64,000 nt of DNA from Ancistrus triradiatus (taxonomy: Eukaryota; Chordata; Actinopteri; Siluriformes; Loricariidae). The translations under genes and the position numbers were made by a program. The notes under the pieces are model-generated. The model saw only the letters and a program-made list of their open reading frames with translations. It was not told the DNA's origin and searched no databases. The stretch lies in contig JAJAGP010000561.1 in assembly GCA_025084515.1 (NCBI GenBank), positions 1-64,000 of the forward strand, read 5' to 3'. Shown in pieces: positions 35,954 to 45,587 of the stretch; within the stretch, counting starts at the first letter, position 1, and every line of letters begins with the position of its first letter.

Positions 35954-36893
35954 TTTATTATTAGACTAAAGTGTAAAAATATGGACTTTTTCCTCTTTTT
36001 CTGAGAAAACAGAGCATAATATTGTGAAGACAGAGTTGCACAGGCAGTGTAGAGAAACAGACCGCCGTTTAGACAATAGCTGAATAACCTTTGATCACTG
36101 TGAACCCGGAGTCATATTAAATGTGATTCCTGTTAAATAAGACACGGTGGTGCTGAAATTAAACTTTATCCTAAAAGCCTAAACCGTAAACTTCAAACAT
36201 TTCCATTTAGACTACACGTCTGAAAAGGCAAGGTGTAGCATCATACAGCTATGGGTAAGTCAAAAATATATATACATATTAAAATTAATTTGTACAAAAG
36301 CATCTATAAATTTCTTACATACATACAAAAATAGCTTAATATATTTAGAAAAAAACGTGATTTTATACAAATAGAACTTCATTATAATAAATTTCACCGG
36401 TTTGGAAGCATAGAGTTTACATGTTAGAGTAGGACGTACGCACAACTAAATCCCCAGTGTTTACGCGTACTCACTTCTATAGTGCTCATTTCCTTCCACC
36501 TTAACCCTGAATGTGTTGAATAAGCACTGGGGATTCTGCTGCGCGTCACAGACATTCATTGACTGGGTATAGCATAGTTTAACATTTTAAATAGAACCGC
36601 TCATGCAGACATGTAAAAATAGTACATCTTTTATCGTTTAGGCGAGTGCTCTTTGGGCCCAGAGCCCTGTCGCTTTTGGGGCTGTTGCACTGTCTGCTCC
36701 ACGAGTCCTTTGGCTCAGGACATTTGGGCCGATGCTTGTGGCATTGGCCGTTTCTCGTGGGTCAGAGTCTCTTTTTGGGAACTCGGGTCTATCCAACCGG
36801 CCTAGAGCGCAAACGCAGTGCCTTGCTTGCTCGGGGGCGCAGCTCTTTGTCGATGGGCCTCCAGAATGAGTGCTGACAAGCTTCAGGAAACTC
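35954..36893 (-). other. ascl1a: ascl1a 3' UTR (second exon) and polyA signal
   Basis: Exon 2 starts at 36893 on the - strand after a TTTTCTAG acceptor. It is entirely non-coding because the stop codon is in exon 1. The first canonical AATAAA on the - strand is at 35954-35959, giving a UTR of about 0.94 kb. The UTR length is inferred from this signal only. Confidence 0.6.
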
Positions 36894-37000
36894 CTAGAAA
36901 ATGAAGAAAAAACAGTTCAGATGCAAATCCCACACGCACCCATATATATGAGCTATATCAAACCAGTTATGTACAGGAAACATGGAAATCTGAAACTAAC
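36894..37000 (-). other. ascl1a: ascl1a intron in the 3' UTR
   Basis: On the - strand the stop TGA (37014-37016) is followed 12 bases later by CAG|GTTAGT, and an acceptor TTTCTAG|GAG lies 107 bases on. Vertebrate ASCL1 genes have a two-exon structure with the coding region wholly in exon 1. This intron argues that the locus is the real gene and not a retrocopy. Confidence 0.75.
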
Positions 37001-37013
37001 CTGCAGTGGATAC

Positions 37014-37574
37014 TCAAAACCAGTTGGTGAAATCCAAGAGTTCCTGCTCCTCTGGACTCAGCGGATCGTAAGAGCCTTCATCGGAGGAGTATGAAGACAC
37101 GGGGGAGCCGGCCATGGAGTTCATATCGTTGGAGTAGGTGTGCGGAACGCTGGGAGAGAGCACGCCGGATTGAAAGGCTGCGCTCACTGCGTCATGCTCA
37201 TCAAGCAGTTGCTGCAGAGCGCGGATGTATTCGACGGCCGAGCGCAGAGTCTCCACTTTGCTCATTTTCTTGTTGGCGGCGCCGTTGGGTACGTGCTCTC
37301 GCAGCGTAGCGAACCCGTTATTCACCAGCTTGACCCGGTTGCGCTCGCGCTCGTTGCGCCGGGCCACCGCGTGCGGCTGCTGCGGCGGTAGACTGTAGCC
37401 GAAACCGGCGAAGCTCAGGCGCCGTTTGCATCGCAGCAGCTCCGGTGAAGACGAGCGCTGCCGTTTGGCATGCTTGGATGCAGACTTGCTGGCGCACTGT
37501 CCCTCACTCGGTGAGGTGGCGGCAAAGAAACACGCGGGAGCCACGAACTGCGCCTGCTGCACGCCTAGGTCCAT
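37014..37574 (-). CDS. ascl1a: Achaete-scute homologue 1a, proneural bHLH transcription factor
   Basis: A 186-residue nuclear factor that pairs with E proteins through its HLH and binds E-boxes to drive neurogenesis. The basic segment RRNERERNRVK (residues 72-82) and two helices (about 83-97 and 103-121) form the bHLH. Upstream lies KRQRSSSPELLRCKRRL, a signature of ASCL1. The C-terminus SSDEGSYDPLSPEEQELLDF then TNWF is typical of the ascl1a paralogue; ascl1b differs in the bHLH loop and tail as I recall it. The start MDLGVQQAQF is the only ATG upstream of the conserved PACFFA motif in this frame. The N-terminus is shorter than zebrafish ascl1a as I remember it, and vertebrate CAG/Ala expansions are absent. 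GC content is much higher than the flanks. Confidence 0.95.
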   Translation of the reverse strand: MDLGVQQAQFVAPACFFAATSPSEGQCASKSASKHAKRQRSSSPELLRCKRRLSFAGFGYSLPPQQPHAVARRNERERNRVKLVNNGFATLREHVPNGAANKKMSKVETLRSAVEYIRALQQLLDEHDAVSAAFQSGVLSPSVPHTYSNDMNSMAGSPVSSYSSDEGSYDPLSPEEQELLDFTNWF

Positions 37575-37870
37575 AGTCGTCGCGATGCCAACTTGCGAGA
37601 ATAATAATGAAAGTTCTGTTTGAGTGGTTGGTGGCGGCGCGTCGCGCTCGTGGCGTTCACGTGTGGCTCGTTCTCAAGACTCGCTCTATAGACTTCGAGC
37701 TCACCCGCTCTCCAATCTGCTTCTGAGTGCCAGAGAGAGGCGGGCGCCTTTTCAATACACCGCCAGGCCCACGCGCACCCCTATGACCACGCCCACTCAA
37801 GCAGCAGCCCGTGCGGTTGCTGCGCGTACGCCGGGCGCGTGCCGCTCCTGTCGCTGAATAAACAACTCGC
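37575..37870 (-). promoter_or_regulatory. ascl1a: ascl1a proximal promoter, CpG-rich
   Basis: The 300 bases upstream of the start codon are GC/CpG rich. Reading on the - strand, there is an inverted CCAAT box (CCAAT on + at 37712-37716), a TATA-like CTATAGAG near 37683-37690, an E-box CACGTG at 37658-37663, an N-box CACGAG at 37647-37652 and a class-C site CACGCG at 37836-37841. N-box and class-C sites are the known targets of HES repressors, which silence ASCL1 under Notch signalling; their use here is inferred. Confidence 0.6.
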
Positions 37871-39092
37871 CATGAAGTGCGACTAGAGCTTTCCAGTCAG
37901 GATAAGCTCCCACTAAACGGCACACGTATAACATCAGACTCCAAACTTATATTTCATCCTCTATACTAACAGTTCAGACTTGTAAACTTTCCATCCTATT
38001 TATTCAAGTTCTTAAGTCGTCTATGAAAGAACGACGCATTGTGTTGTAGTTTTTTCCTTGTGTGTAGGTTTTTTTCATTAAATATCTTAACGAATAGTTT
38101 GATTTGACTGAGTAATAAACAAACCCCACGCATCTAAGCTAATTCTGTAGGCTTATGGTATACATTTATGCTATTTTTGCTTACGTTCTGTAAATGGAGT
38201 TGCATAAAAAGGTAAACATTTATATTAAACCATTTAGTCAAATGTACTAATGATAATGAGGGGCGAAGTCAAGAGTCATTTATGTGACTTCCGATTCTTT
38301 ATCCTTAATTTTTTATTATTTTTTTTATTTGACCTATCAACAAAAGGTGCCACAAAACGATGGATTTTGCCATACAGCTAGAAATAGCTGCGACATTCCG
38401 CATTCTGATTTACACTGAATGCTCTTTGTAATTGGAAATATCTTTGGAATCATCTAAACACACCTTACAAAGAGTAAAGGCTAGAGCTTACGTGATCTGC
38501 TTTCTGGTGTAACAAGAAAATACTGTTCTGGTATTTAATAATCTGGTGTCGTCTAAGCACTGAAACTTTTAGTGTTCACCATTTAGTCCTGCATATGCTA
38601 TGTGCAGTAGAGATGAAATACACAAAATACTTTGCAGCGCTCACAGTATATATGTACCCAGTCCATATTGCTAGAAAGTTTAATCACAACTAATAGGTTA
38701 GTGTATATGATCGAGGCCAAATCGACTTTACCATGCGTTTTGGTAAACCCAAGTATGCCATCATTAACTTCCTCCACTGTGTATACAAACACAGGGTGTT
38801 GAACGATTGATTGTCGTCATATGTTCTATTGTTAACACTTTATATCAGACAAAGTGTGAATATCCACCAAGATGCCGAACGGAGGGTTGCATTTGCCAAG
38901 AGGGTGCGGAGAGGGAGGGAGCGGCAAGAAAGCTTTTGTGTAAGATTTGTTACACGCTATTTTGTTACAGTGAACGTAACACAGTTTCTTTAGGTTTTGT
39001 ATGTTTCTTTCACCGAGCATAATAATGGAACTTTTTTTCCACGCTAGGGGAAGGACCAAGCGACCCCTTACCAAGCTCTGAATAATTACGCA
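37871..39092. other. Upstream flank of ascl1a, nothing recognised
   Basis: AT-rich sequence without a recognised exon or repeat. Confidence 0.4.
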
Positions 39093-39166
39093 AACGGTGG
39101 TTTGTGTGTGCGTGTGTGTGTGCGTGTGTGTGTGTGCGTGCGTGTGTGTGTGTGTGTGTGCGTCGG
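39093..39166. repeat. (GT)n/(GC) microsatellite
   Basis: GT tract interrupted by GC dinucleotides. Confidence 0.9.
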
Positions 39167-39289
39167 GAGGGGGCAGGCAATAAATTGTGTAATTTTTCTT
39201 ACTTGGCTGTGGCACTCAAGATGAGGCCAGCATTTAAGCACCCAGCCCCCTCCAACTTTTCTTTTCCCTCTGCCTCTCTCTTTCTCTTT

Positions 39290-39600
39290 TTCTATACTCT
39301 CCTCCTTTTAGCGCAGCAAGGGAGTTCAGAAAAGAAGCGTGGGTTCTATTCACTTGTCCCCCAGCCCCCCTCGCCTGAGCCACAGTTTTCTGAAACCTAT
39401 CTCCCATGCTCTGTCAGGGCGCTCGCAGAGTCCAATTAGCGCTCTGTGGAGGCTTTTCTTTCGAGCGCACCGTCGCCAATGCCTCTTGTTTGGACGCTTC
39501 CAGTCATCGCCGTCTGTAATAATTAATATGGCATCCGGGCGCCCACTTTTTGTGCCTTCATTCTGATGCAATAAAAGCGTCCTCCTCTTTTATTCCTGGA
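39290..39600 (-). promoter_or_regulatory. Candidate upstream enhancer of ascl1a
   Basis: A balanced-GC, non-repetitive block about 1.8 kb upstream of the ascl1a start. It has homeodomain-type cores (CCAATTAGCG near 39431; TAATAATTAATATG near 39518), a GCCAATG core and no coding potential. Upstream neural enhancers are known for ASCL1. Orthologous conservation is not tested here. Confidence 0.3.
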
Positions 39601-41027
39601 CTTACATGCGAAATCATTTGTAAATTTGTTGCATGTTAAAAGTGATTGGTTTTGAGTGCGATCCGCTTGCCCTGACTAGCCATTTAACATTCATCTTCAC
39701 AGAAGCAGGTGTCTTGTGTGAACAATGGCATTTTAGGATAATTCAGCTAAATATATAATCAGACATGTTGTCCACTTACCCTCTGAATAGCCAACTAGCT
39801 AAGACGCTTGTTTTCCTCTTGTTTTTGGATTGGAGCTACAATGTCAGTACAGGTAATACTGATTGAGTTTTGCCATACTCTAAATCCATTATGTAAATAG
39901 CCTACACTGTGTCATTAGAAAACCATCATATGCCTTCATATGCCATGTATAGTTACTGTTTTGTCATACGGCCTAAAATTAAAATCCATGAAGAATTTTA
40001 TACAGCATTTTTTTTTTTTTTTTTACACATTTTGTTTTTTACAATTCATGTAGCCTAACTTAAGAAATGTATCGACTTTGTGCTGAATGAATGGCTTTTT
40101 CAAGTCCATCCACAAATTCTGACTTGGCCACTCAACTTCTTATCTTTAAACCACTGCTTTATTTATTTGTGTATTTATTTATTTATTGACAGTGTCTTAA
40201 ACTGTCTTCTCACATTCATACTGAATGTCTGGCAAAATCCACAAGTTTGCCCCATAACTCATGCGTGCTTGGAAATAGTCTATTTTCCAATGCTTTTGTC
40301 AAGTATAGTACTTGAATTTCAGTCAAAAAGTTACATCTTGGTTTTTATCAGACCATAATACATTATTCCACATGGCATCAAAAGAGCTAAAAAGACTCCG
40401 TGTGGCACCTTTTCAGAAGGGGCTTATTTTCTTTGCCACCACTTTCTTTGCCATACAGGCCAAGTGTGAAATTATTTCCAATCTACCTACAATCTATTAC
40501 CAATCTAAGCAGTAAAGACTTTTAAGTCTTTCAGAGCTGTCACTGAGCTATTGGTAGATCATCTAATCAAGATCAACCTGGATCTGTCATCAAGGTTGGA
40601 GGGACAACCCGAATGTAAGCAAGGACTTGTTGGTGCCACTACTGGCTTACTAATGCTCTTAATGTTACTCCAATGGATAGTCTGAAATCTGAAATCTCTT
40701 TGGATCGTTTTTTTAACTTCTGATTTCTCAAGGTGCAGCCAGTTTTACGATGAAGTAATCAAAGCCATTTCAGCTGATGTCAAGTGTGGGTGAATTCATA
40801 GACATAGATTGATTTTACCTGAGCAAATGTATAACGCTTACTCTAAAGGGCTTTATCACTTAGCCAAACCAGGTAATTTACTATTAAAAGTTTAATCATC
40901 AGATTGCAATAATAATCAGTTTAATAATAATAAGATTTTAAATGTTATACGCATAGATGCCAAGGCTTATAATGTGTAAATACTGCTGGAAAAAAGTTAG
41001 AATGAACTTATTTTCCATTCTGGCAGC
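39601..41027. other. Non-coding stretch with decayed repeat
   Basis: Bases about 40095-40520 contain phrases of a decayed Tc1-type transposon in reverse (GGCAAAATCCACAAGTTTGC; GCCATACAGGCCAAGTGTGA), too eroded to bound. The rest is unique. No exon is supported. Confidence 0.45.
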
Positions 41028-41190
41028 TCCAGTGGTGCAGTGGTAAAACTAGCTGCTGGTGCATTTACAGGATCATACATTGGACTAGCACACTTTCCAG
41101 GATGTACCTCTCTCTGTACTCAGTGGATTCCAGTTTAGGCTTCAGACCTTCTCCTGCGACCCTAACCAGGATAGATGATGGGTTGCTTCA
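41028..41190 (+). mobile_element. SINE-like repeat, decayed copy of the 31301 family
   Basis: GCTCCAGTGGTGCAGTGGTA at the head and a tail block CTCCTGCGACCCTAACCAGG then ATAGATGATGGGTTGC; the centre is shortened. Confidence 0.55.
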
Positions 41191-42759
41191 TTTTGCTTGC
41201 CTATTATTTGAAAAAGAACATATTGATAATACAGTGATTTTCTACTGGCACTTGTAGCTATGTTCACACTTTCCTCAAAAGACATCCAGTTCTTCAGCAA
41301 TATTACACATCAGTATGACTAATTACTATATATAAAAATGAGTGAGACATCAGATGAAAGCTGTAAGAGTAACATTCTGGACCGCTTAATGCAATTTGGT
41401 ATCATTCCACACTTTTGGTCGCATTTACACGACGATGCCACCAGACTCCATAAGTATCAAGCCAAGAAGTGCATGGAACGTTTAGGTTCAAAACATGTGC
41501 AAAGGTAAGTGAGTAACCATCCTAATTAGCGGGCTTGAATCTTTTAGCTGATAATATGTAAATAAAACCAATACTGCAACCGACATTGGCAATAGAATGG
41601 GTCGTACGGAATGACTTTCGATGGAACACTGTTGTAGAATTCTACCTTTTTCACAACTCAGATCAACAAATGTCTGACCTGGTAGCTGCCCAGAATCATG
41701 ATGACAACTTGTTGATATGTAACAATGGCCTTCAAATAATTGTGTGCTTACTGTGTGGCAACAGTTTTTATAAGTCACATGCAGCGTACAAAATAAACAC
41801 TCTAGAATTTGTAGCTCCACTGTATAAAAAATAAAACATACAGACACTGAATACCAACGGACACTGAATACAAACAGACACTGACTGATTGATTAATGCT
41901 GCATATCTGAGTTTGTGCTGAACGATGTCTTTGACAGTGTTGTAATTGAAAAAACATTAGAGTGAATCTGCGTGTTAAAAGATAGTGTACAGAAAAAAAA
42001 CTAGATGTTTTTGAACACTAAAACACCTGAACCTTGGCCATGGAAAATCCGGATCTTAAATGGACAAACGTATACTCTCTCTCTCTGTCTCTCTCTCTCT
42101 CTCTCTCTGTCTCTGTTCAGTTCAAAAGGACTTAGTAAAGTGCGCATGCGCAGTGCATGTTCGCGCTTGACTAAACTAAGCAGACTGCCAAAAGTGTACC
42201 ATCTTTTAATTTGCGGATCAGTCGTGGTTAGTCTGTTTGATTGTTGGATATTTTAGGGGATTTTGGACAGTCTCTGCTTGTAATGTGAAACACAATAATT
42301 AATCACCGTTCAGTGGTGTCGCAGCAATCTGCCTTGTCCAACTGTAAGCTTGCTATTTTTGTAGAACTAATAGACAGGCCTATAAGTGCGGGGAAGAAAG
42401 TTTGCCATTTCTGATAACACGAAGTCAATATAAAACAGTGAAACAGTGCCATCCGGTGGCTACATTGTGTATAAGGAGGTATGACTTGAGCGTAAACTGA
42501 AAATTAGTCGACCTTTTCCGAGACCCAACACTGGTGATGATATTTTCAGACAGACTTTAACATGGGTTAATATTAATGTGTTACGTTTGATTATAGGAAC
42601 TAAAACCTATCAAGACCTTTCAAGACAATAAAGGTCCCCTCACAACAATCAACAATTCAACATTAATAGTAAAACATTCAATAAGCAAGTCAGACTTAAT
42701 ATGCAGTACTGAGTTGGTAATTTATTAGGGATAATTACTTTGTATAGTAACAATGTTCA
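41191..42759. other. Non-coding stretch
   Basis: No gene was recognised. It includes a (CT)n tract at 42074-42118, followed by a CpG-bearing patch GTGCGCATGCGCAGTGCATG near 42140, which has a NRF1-like palindrome TGCGCATGCGCA. Confidence 0.45.
42074..42118. repeat. (CT)n microsatellite
   Basis: CT units with GTCT interruptions. Confidence 0.9.
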
Positions 42760-43110
42760 TTTTACAACTCCAAATCAGAAAAAGTTGGGACAGAATAGAA
42801 AATGCAACTAAAAATGCAGCGTGTCTTACATTTACTTTTATTTCATTGCAGGCAGTATGAACCCAATGCACTTCATGTTTTGTCTGGATAACCTAATGTC
42901 ATTTGATAATATACATCCATTCCTGCATTCCAGGCCTCCAATACATTCCAAAAAAGTTGGAACAAGGCTAGTATAGTATTTTATGGCTAGTAATGAGATT
43001 AAAAAAAAATGATATGATATCAATCAGGTGAAGTTGATTGTAATCAGGTTTGGGTACAAAAGCAGTGTCCACGACATGTGTTCATGCCACAATGCAGGTA
43101 TTAGCATCAC
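42760..43110 (+). mobile_element. Tc1-like transposon, family 4, 5'-end fragment
   Basis: The end motif CAACTCCAAATCAGAAAAAG then TTGGGACAG is followed about 180 bases later by CATTCCAAAAAAGTTGGAAC, the same double motif as at 14144-14290. The sequence then leaves the family. No transposase frame is present. Confidence 0.65.
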
Positions 43111-43384
43111 TGAATATTTGTGCTCAACTATACTATTTTAATGAGACAGTAGGATTTCAAATGAATGATATTAAGGAAAATATATTTAATTATTGTCGCA
43201 ATATAATGATCACACTCTGTGTAAAATTTGGCAGACATGGTGAGGTTAAGTGCAGACATTGTCTGAATATCTTTGTCATTGGTGTAACAACCAGAAATCC
43301 CCCTTATTCTGACAATGACCCAAGTGACTGTAACCCATATTTTATTTTTACACAAATTGCCAGCCTCTATACAAATATTATACA

Positions 43385-44249
43385 TGGTTATTTATTTATT
43401 GAGGAAAATGATCTAATATTACATATTAGTGAGTGGCAAAAGTATGTGAGCCTCTAGGATTAGCAGCTAATTTGAAGGTGAAATTAAAGTCAGGTGTTTT
43501 CAATCAATGAGATGCCAATCAGGTGTGAGGGGGCACCCTGTTTTATTTAAAGAACAGGGATCTATCAGACTCTGCTCTTCACAGCACATGTTTGTGGAAG
43601 TGTATCATGGCACGAACAAAGGAGATTTCTGAGGAGCTCAGAAAAAGAGCTGTAGATGTTCATCAGGCTGGAAAAGGTTACAAAACCATCTCTAAAGAGT
43701 TTGGACTCCACCAATCCACAGTCAGACAGATTGTGTACAAAGGGAGGAAATTCAAGACCATTGTTACCCTCCCCAGGAGTGGTTGACCAACAAAGATCAC
43801 TCCAAGAGCAAGGCGTGTAATAGTTGGTGAGGTCACAAAGGACCCCAGGGTAACTTCTAAGCAACTGAAGGCCTCTCTCACATTGGCTAATGTTAATGTT
43901 CATGAGTCCACCATCAGAAGAACACTGAACAACAATGGTGTGCCTGGCAGGGTTGCACGGAGAAAGCCACTGCTCTCCAAAAAGNNNNNNNNNNNNNNNN
44001 NNNNNNNNNNNNNNNNNNNNNNNNNNNNNNNNNNNNNNNNNNNNNNNNNNNNNNNNNNNNNNNNNNNNNNNNNNNNNNNNNNNNTCATTTTCCTCAATAA
44101 ATAAATGACCAAGTATAATATTTTTGTCTCATTTGTTAACTGGTTCTTTTATCTACTTTTAGGACTTTAAAAATCTGATGATGTTTTAGGTCATATTTAT
44201 GCAGAAATATAAAAAATTCTAAAGGGGTCAAATTTTCAAGCACACTATA
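43385..44249 (+). mobile_element. Tc1-like transposon, family 1, containing the second gap
   Basis: It starts inside the left inverted repeat (the outer end is missing). The well-preserved transposase begins at 43607: MARTKEISEELRKRAVDVHQ, then the first HTH. One in-frame stop follows SGRP-equivalent VTLPRSG at 43785. The second HTH is ESTIRRTLNNNGVPGR. The gap then cuts it at 43985. Sequence after the gap (44085-44249) is the right inverted repeat of the same family. Whether both sides belong to one insertion cannot be told from the sequence. Confidence 0.85.
43985..44084. other. Scaffold gap (100 N)
   Basis: Exactly 100 N, a placeholder. Both edges are family-1 Tc1 sequence. Unlike the first gap, no gene crosses it: ascl1a is on one side and camta1 internal exons on the other. 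Confidence 0.98.
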
Positions 44250-45433
44250 TTATAATTTGTAATAATCCATAAGACCTCGGCCGGTAAAGCGAACAGACGT
44301 TGATCGGATGGACGTTAAAATGCGCTAACCTGTAAGAATACAAAACTATAGAATATAAGACAACAGTATTTACTATAATAAAATGATAAATACAGTAGAG
44401 AATTTGAGTTAGTATTGCCATTATTTAGTCCAGAAATAATCCAAGAGATGTTTGCATTGAACTGTTTGCTCTTAAACACCATGCGTCATGCTTCAGATTT
44501 CCAAATCCAAGCCTCAGGCTATACCAGCTTAGCATGTATAGCACACAGCACGAAGCTGATCTGGAGGAGCCTCTTAGCTGTATGGAGTGAATCTAAGTCG
44601 ATAGGTGTGCATTCCCTTGGAGTATTCTTGTGTTCAAGAATTAGTTTGATTACACATTTGAAAGGGTCCGGAGCCAGATTGCTGTGGTCCCCGAAGCTGT
44701 TCATATCCTCTTCACACGGTCGATGCAGCCCTGTGCCAGTTTAATGTGCTCTAAGCAATACCTATTACTCATACGCTGTCAATTTGGGTAATTTATTGCT
44801 GTAATTCTGGCCTGGTATAAATTCTGGCAGTTCAGAGTTTGTAAATACTTTGAGGTTAATTGAGGGCATCAGTTCCTGGGAGAGCGGACAAGGTGCGTGT
44901 GAGAGATTTGCGTTTCAGTTCATGCTTGCCAATTAACAATTCCTGCTGCCACCAATCCCCAAACAACTCGTAGGCCTTTTATTTAAAGCGTTTGCTCCTA
45001 CACGCTGCCTTCTGATTCCTTGTGATGTGCCGCGCACAACCATGGGCGCGTTTGCGTGCATAAGTCAACGGGTGGGTTAATTTCGCTGCCTGTCGACGAG
45101 CAGGTTGTGTCAGGCGAGCTCAGGGAGGCTTTTCGCGTCGCATCCTGTATGTTTTTTCCTGCAGTCATAGAGGAATAAGTGCAGGATTTTGTTCACGCTG
45201 TGTATTAAGTAAAAACCTTGACCTGTTGCCATCTTCCTTCTTTTTCAATTTTCATTTGCCTTTGTCTTTTTCAACGCCTCCTCCTCCTTCCTGTCTCGTT
45301 ATGCTCATTCTTTCATCTCGTCACAGAATTCCCTCCTTCTTCCTCTCTCTCTCTCTCTCACTCTATCTCTCTCTCACTCTGTTTCTGTATGCGTTTTGCT
45401 CACTCTCTGTTCCTTGTGACCATCTCTCCCCAG
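44250..45433 (+). other. Sequence 5' of the first visible camta1 exon
   Basis: Bases 44415-45180 are non-repetitive with balanced GC and no recognised coding potential, possibly conserved intronic regulatory DNA. A long pyrimidine tract with (CT)n (about 45230-45430) precedes the acceptor at 45432-45433. I looked for the preceding CG-1 exons here and did not find them. Confidence 0.5.
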
Positions 45434-45587
45434 AACCCAGACATTGTGCTGGTCCACTACCTTAACGTGCCGGCCATAGAGGACTGTGGGAAGCCATGCG
45501 GACCTATCCTGTGCTCCATCAACACAGATAAGAAAGAGTGGGCCAAATGGACCAAGGAGGAGCTCATCAGCCAGCTCAAGCCTATGT
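45434..45587 (+). CDS. camta1: camta1 exon: end of CG-1 domain and linker
   Basis: It begins NPDIVLVHYLNVPAIEDCG, the final strand of the CG-1 domain, and ends WTKEELISQLKPM plus one base of a Phe codon. The preceding exon should end in the CG-1 segment ...YWLLQ. Confidence 0.95.

Noticed and set aside
37014..37574. ascl1a as a processed retrocopy, suggested by the single-exon CDS
   Set aside because: The CDS is naturally in one exon; a 3' UTR intron with proper borders and a CpG promoter are present, and there is no poly(A) tail.
43128..43457. Frames of 85-135 codons just before the second gap
   Set aside because: They run across the family-4/family-1 transposon boundary and do not match a transposase in frame.
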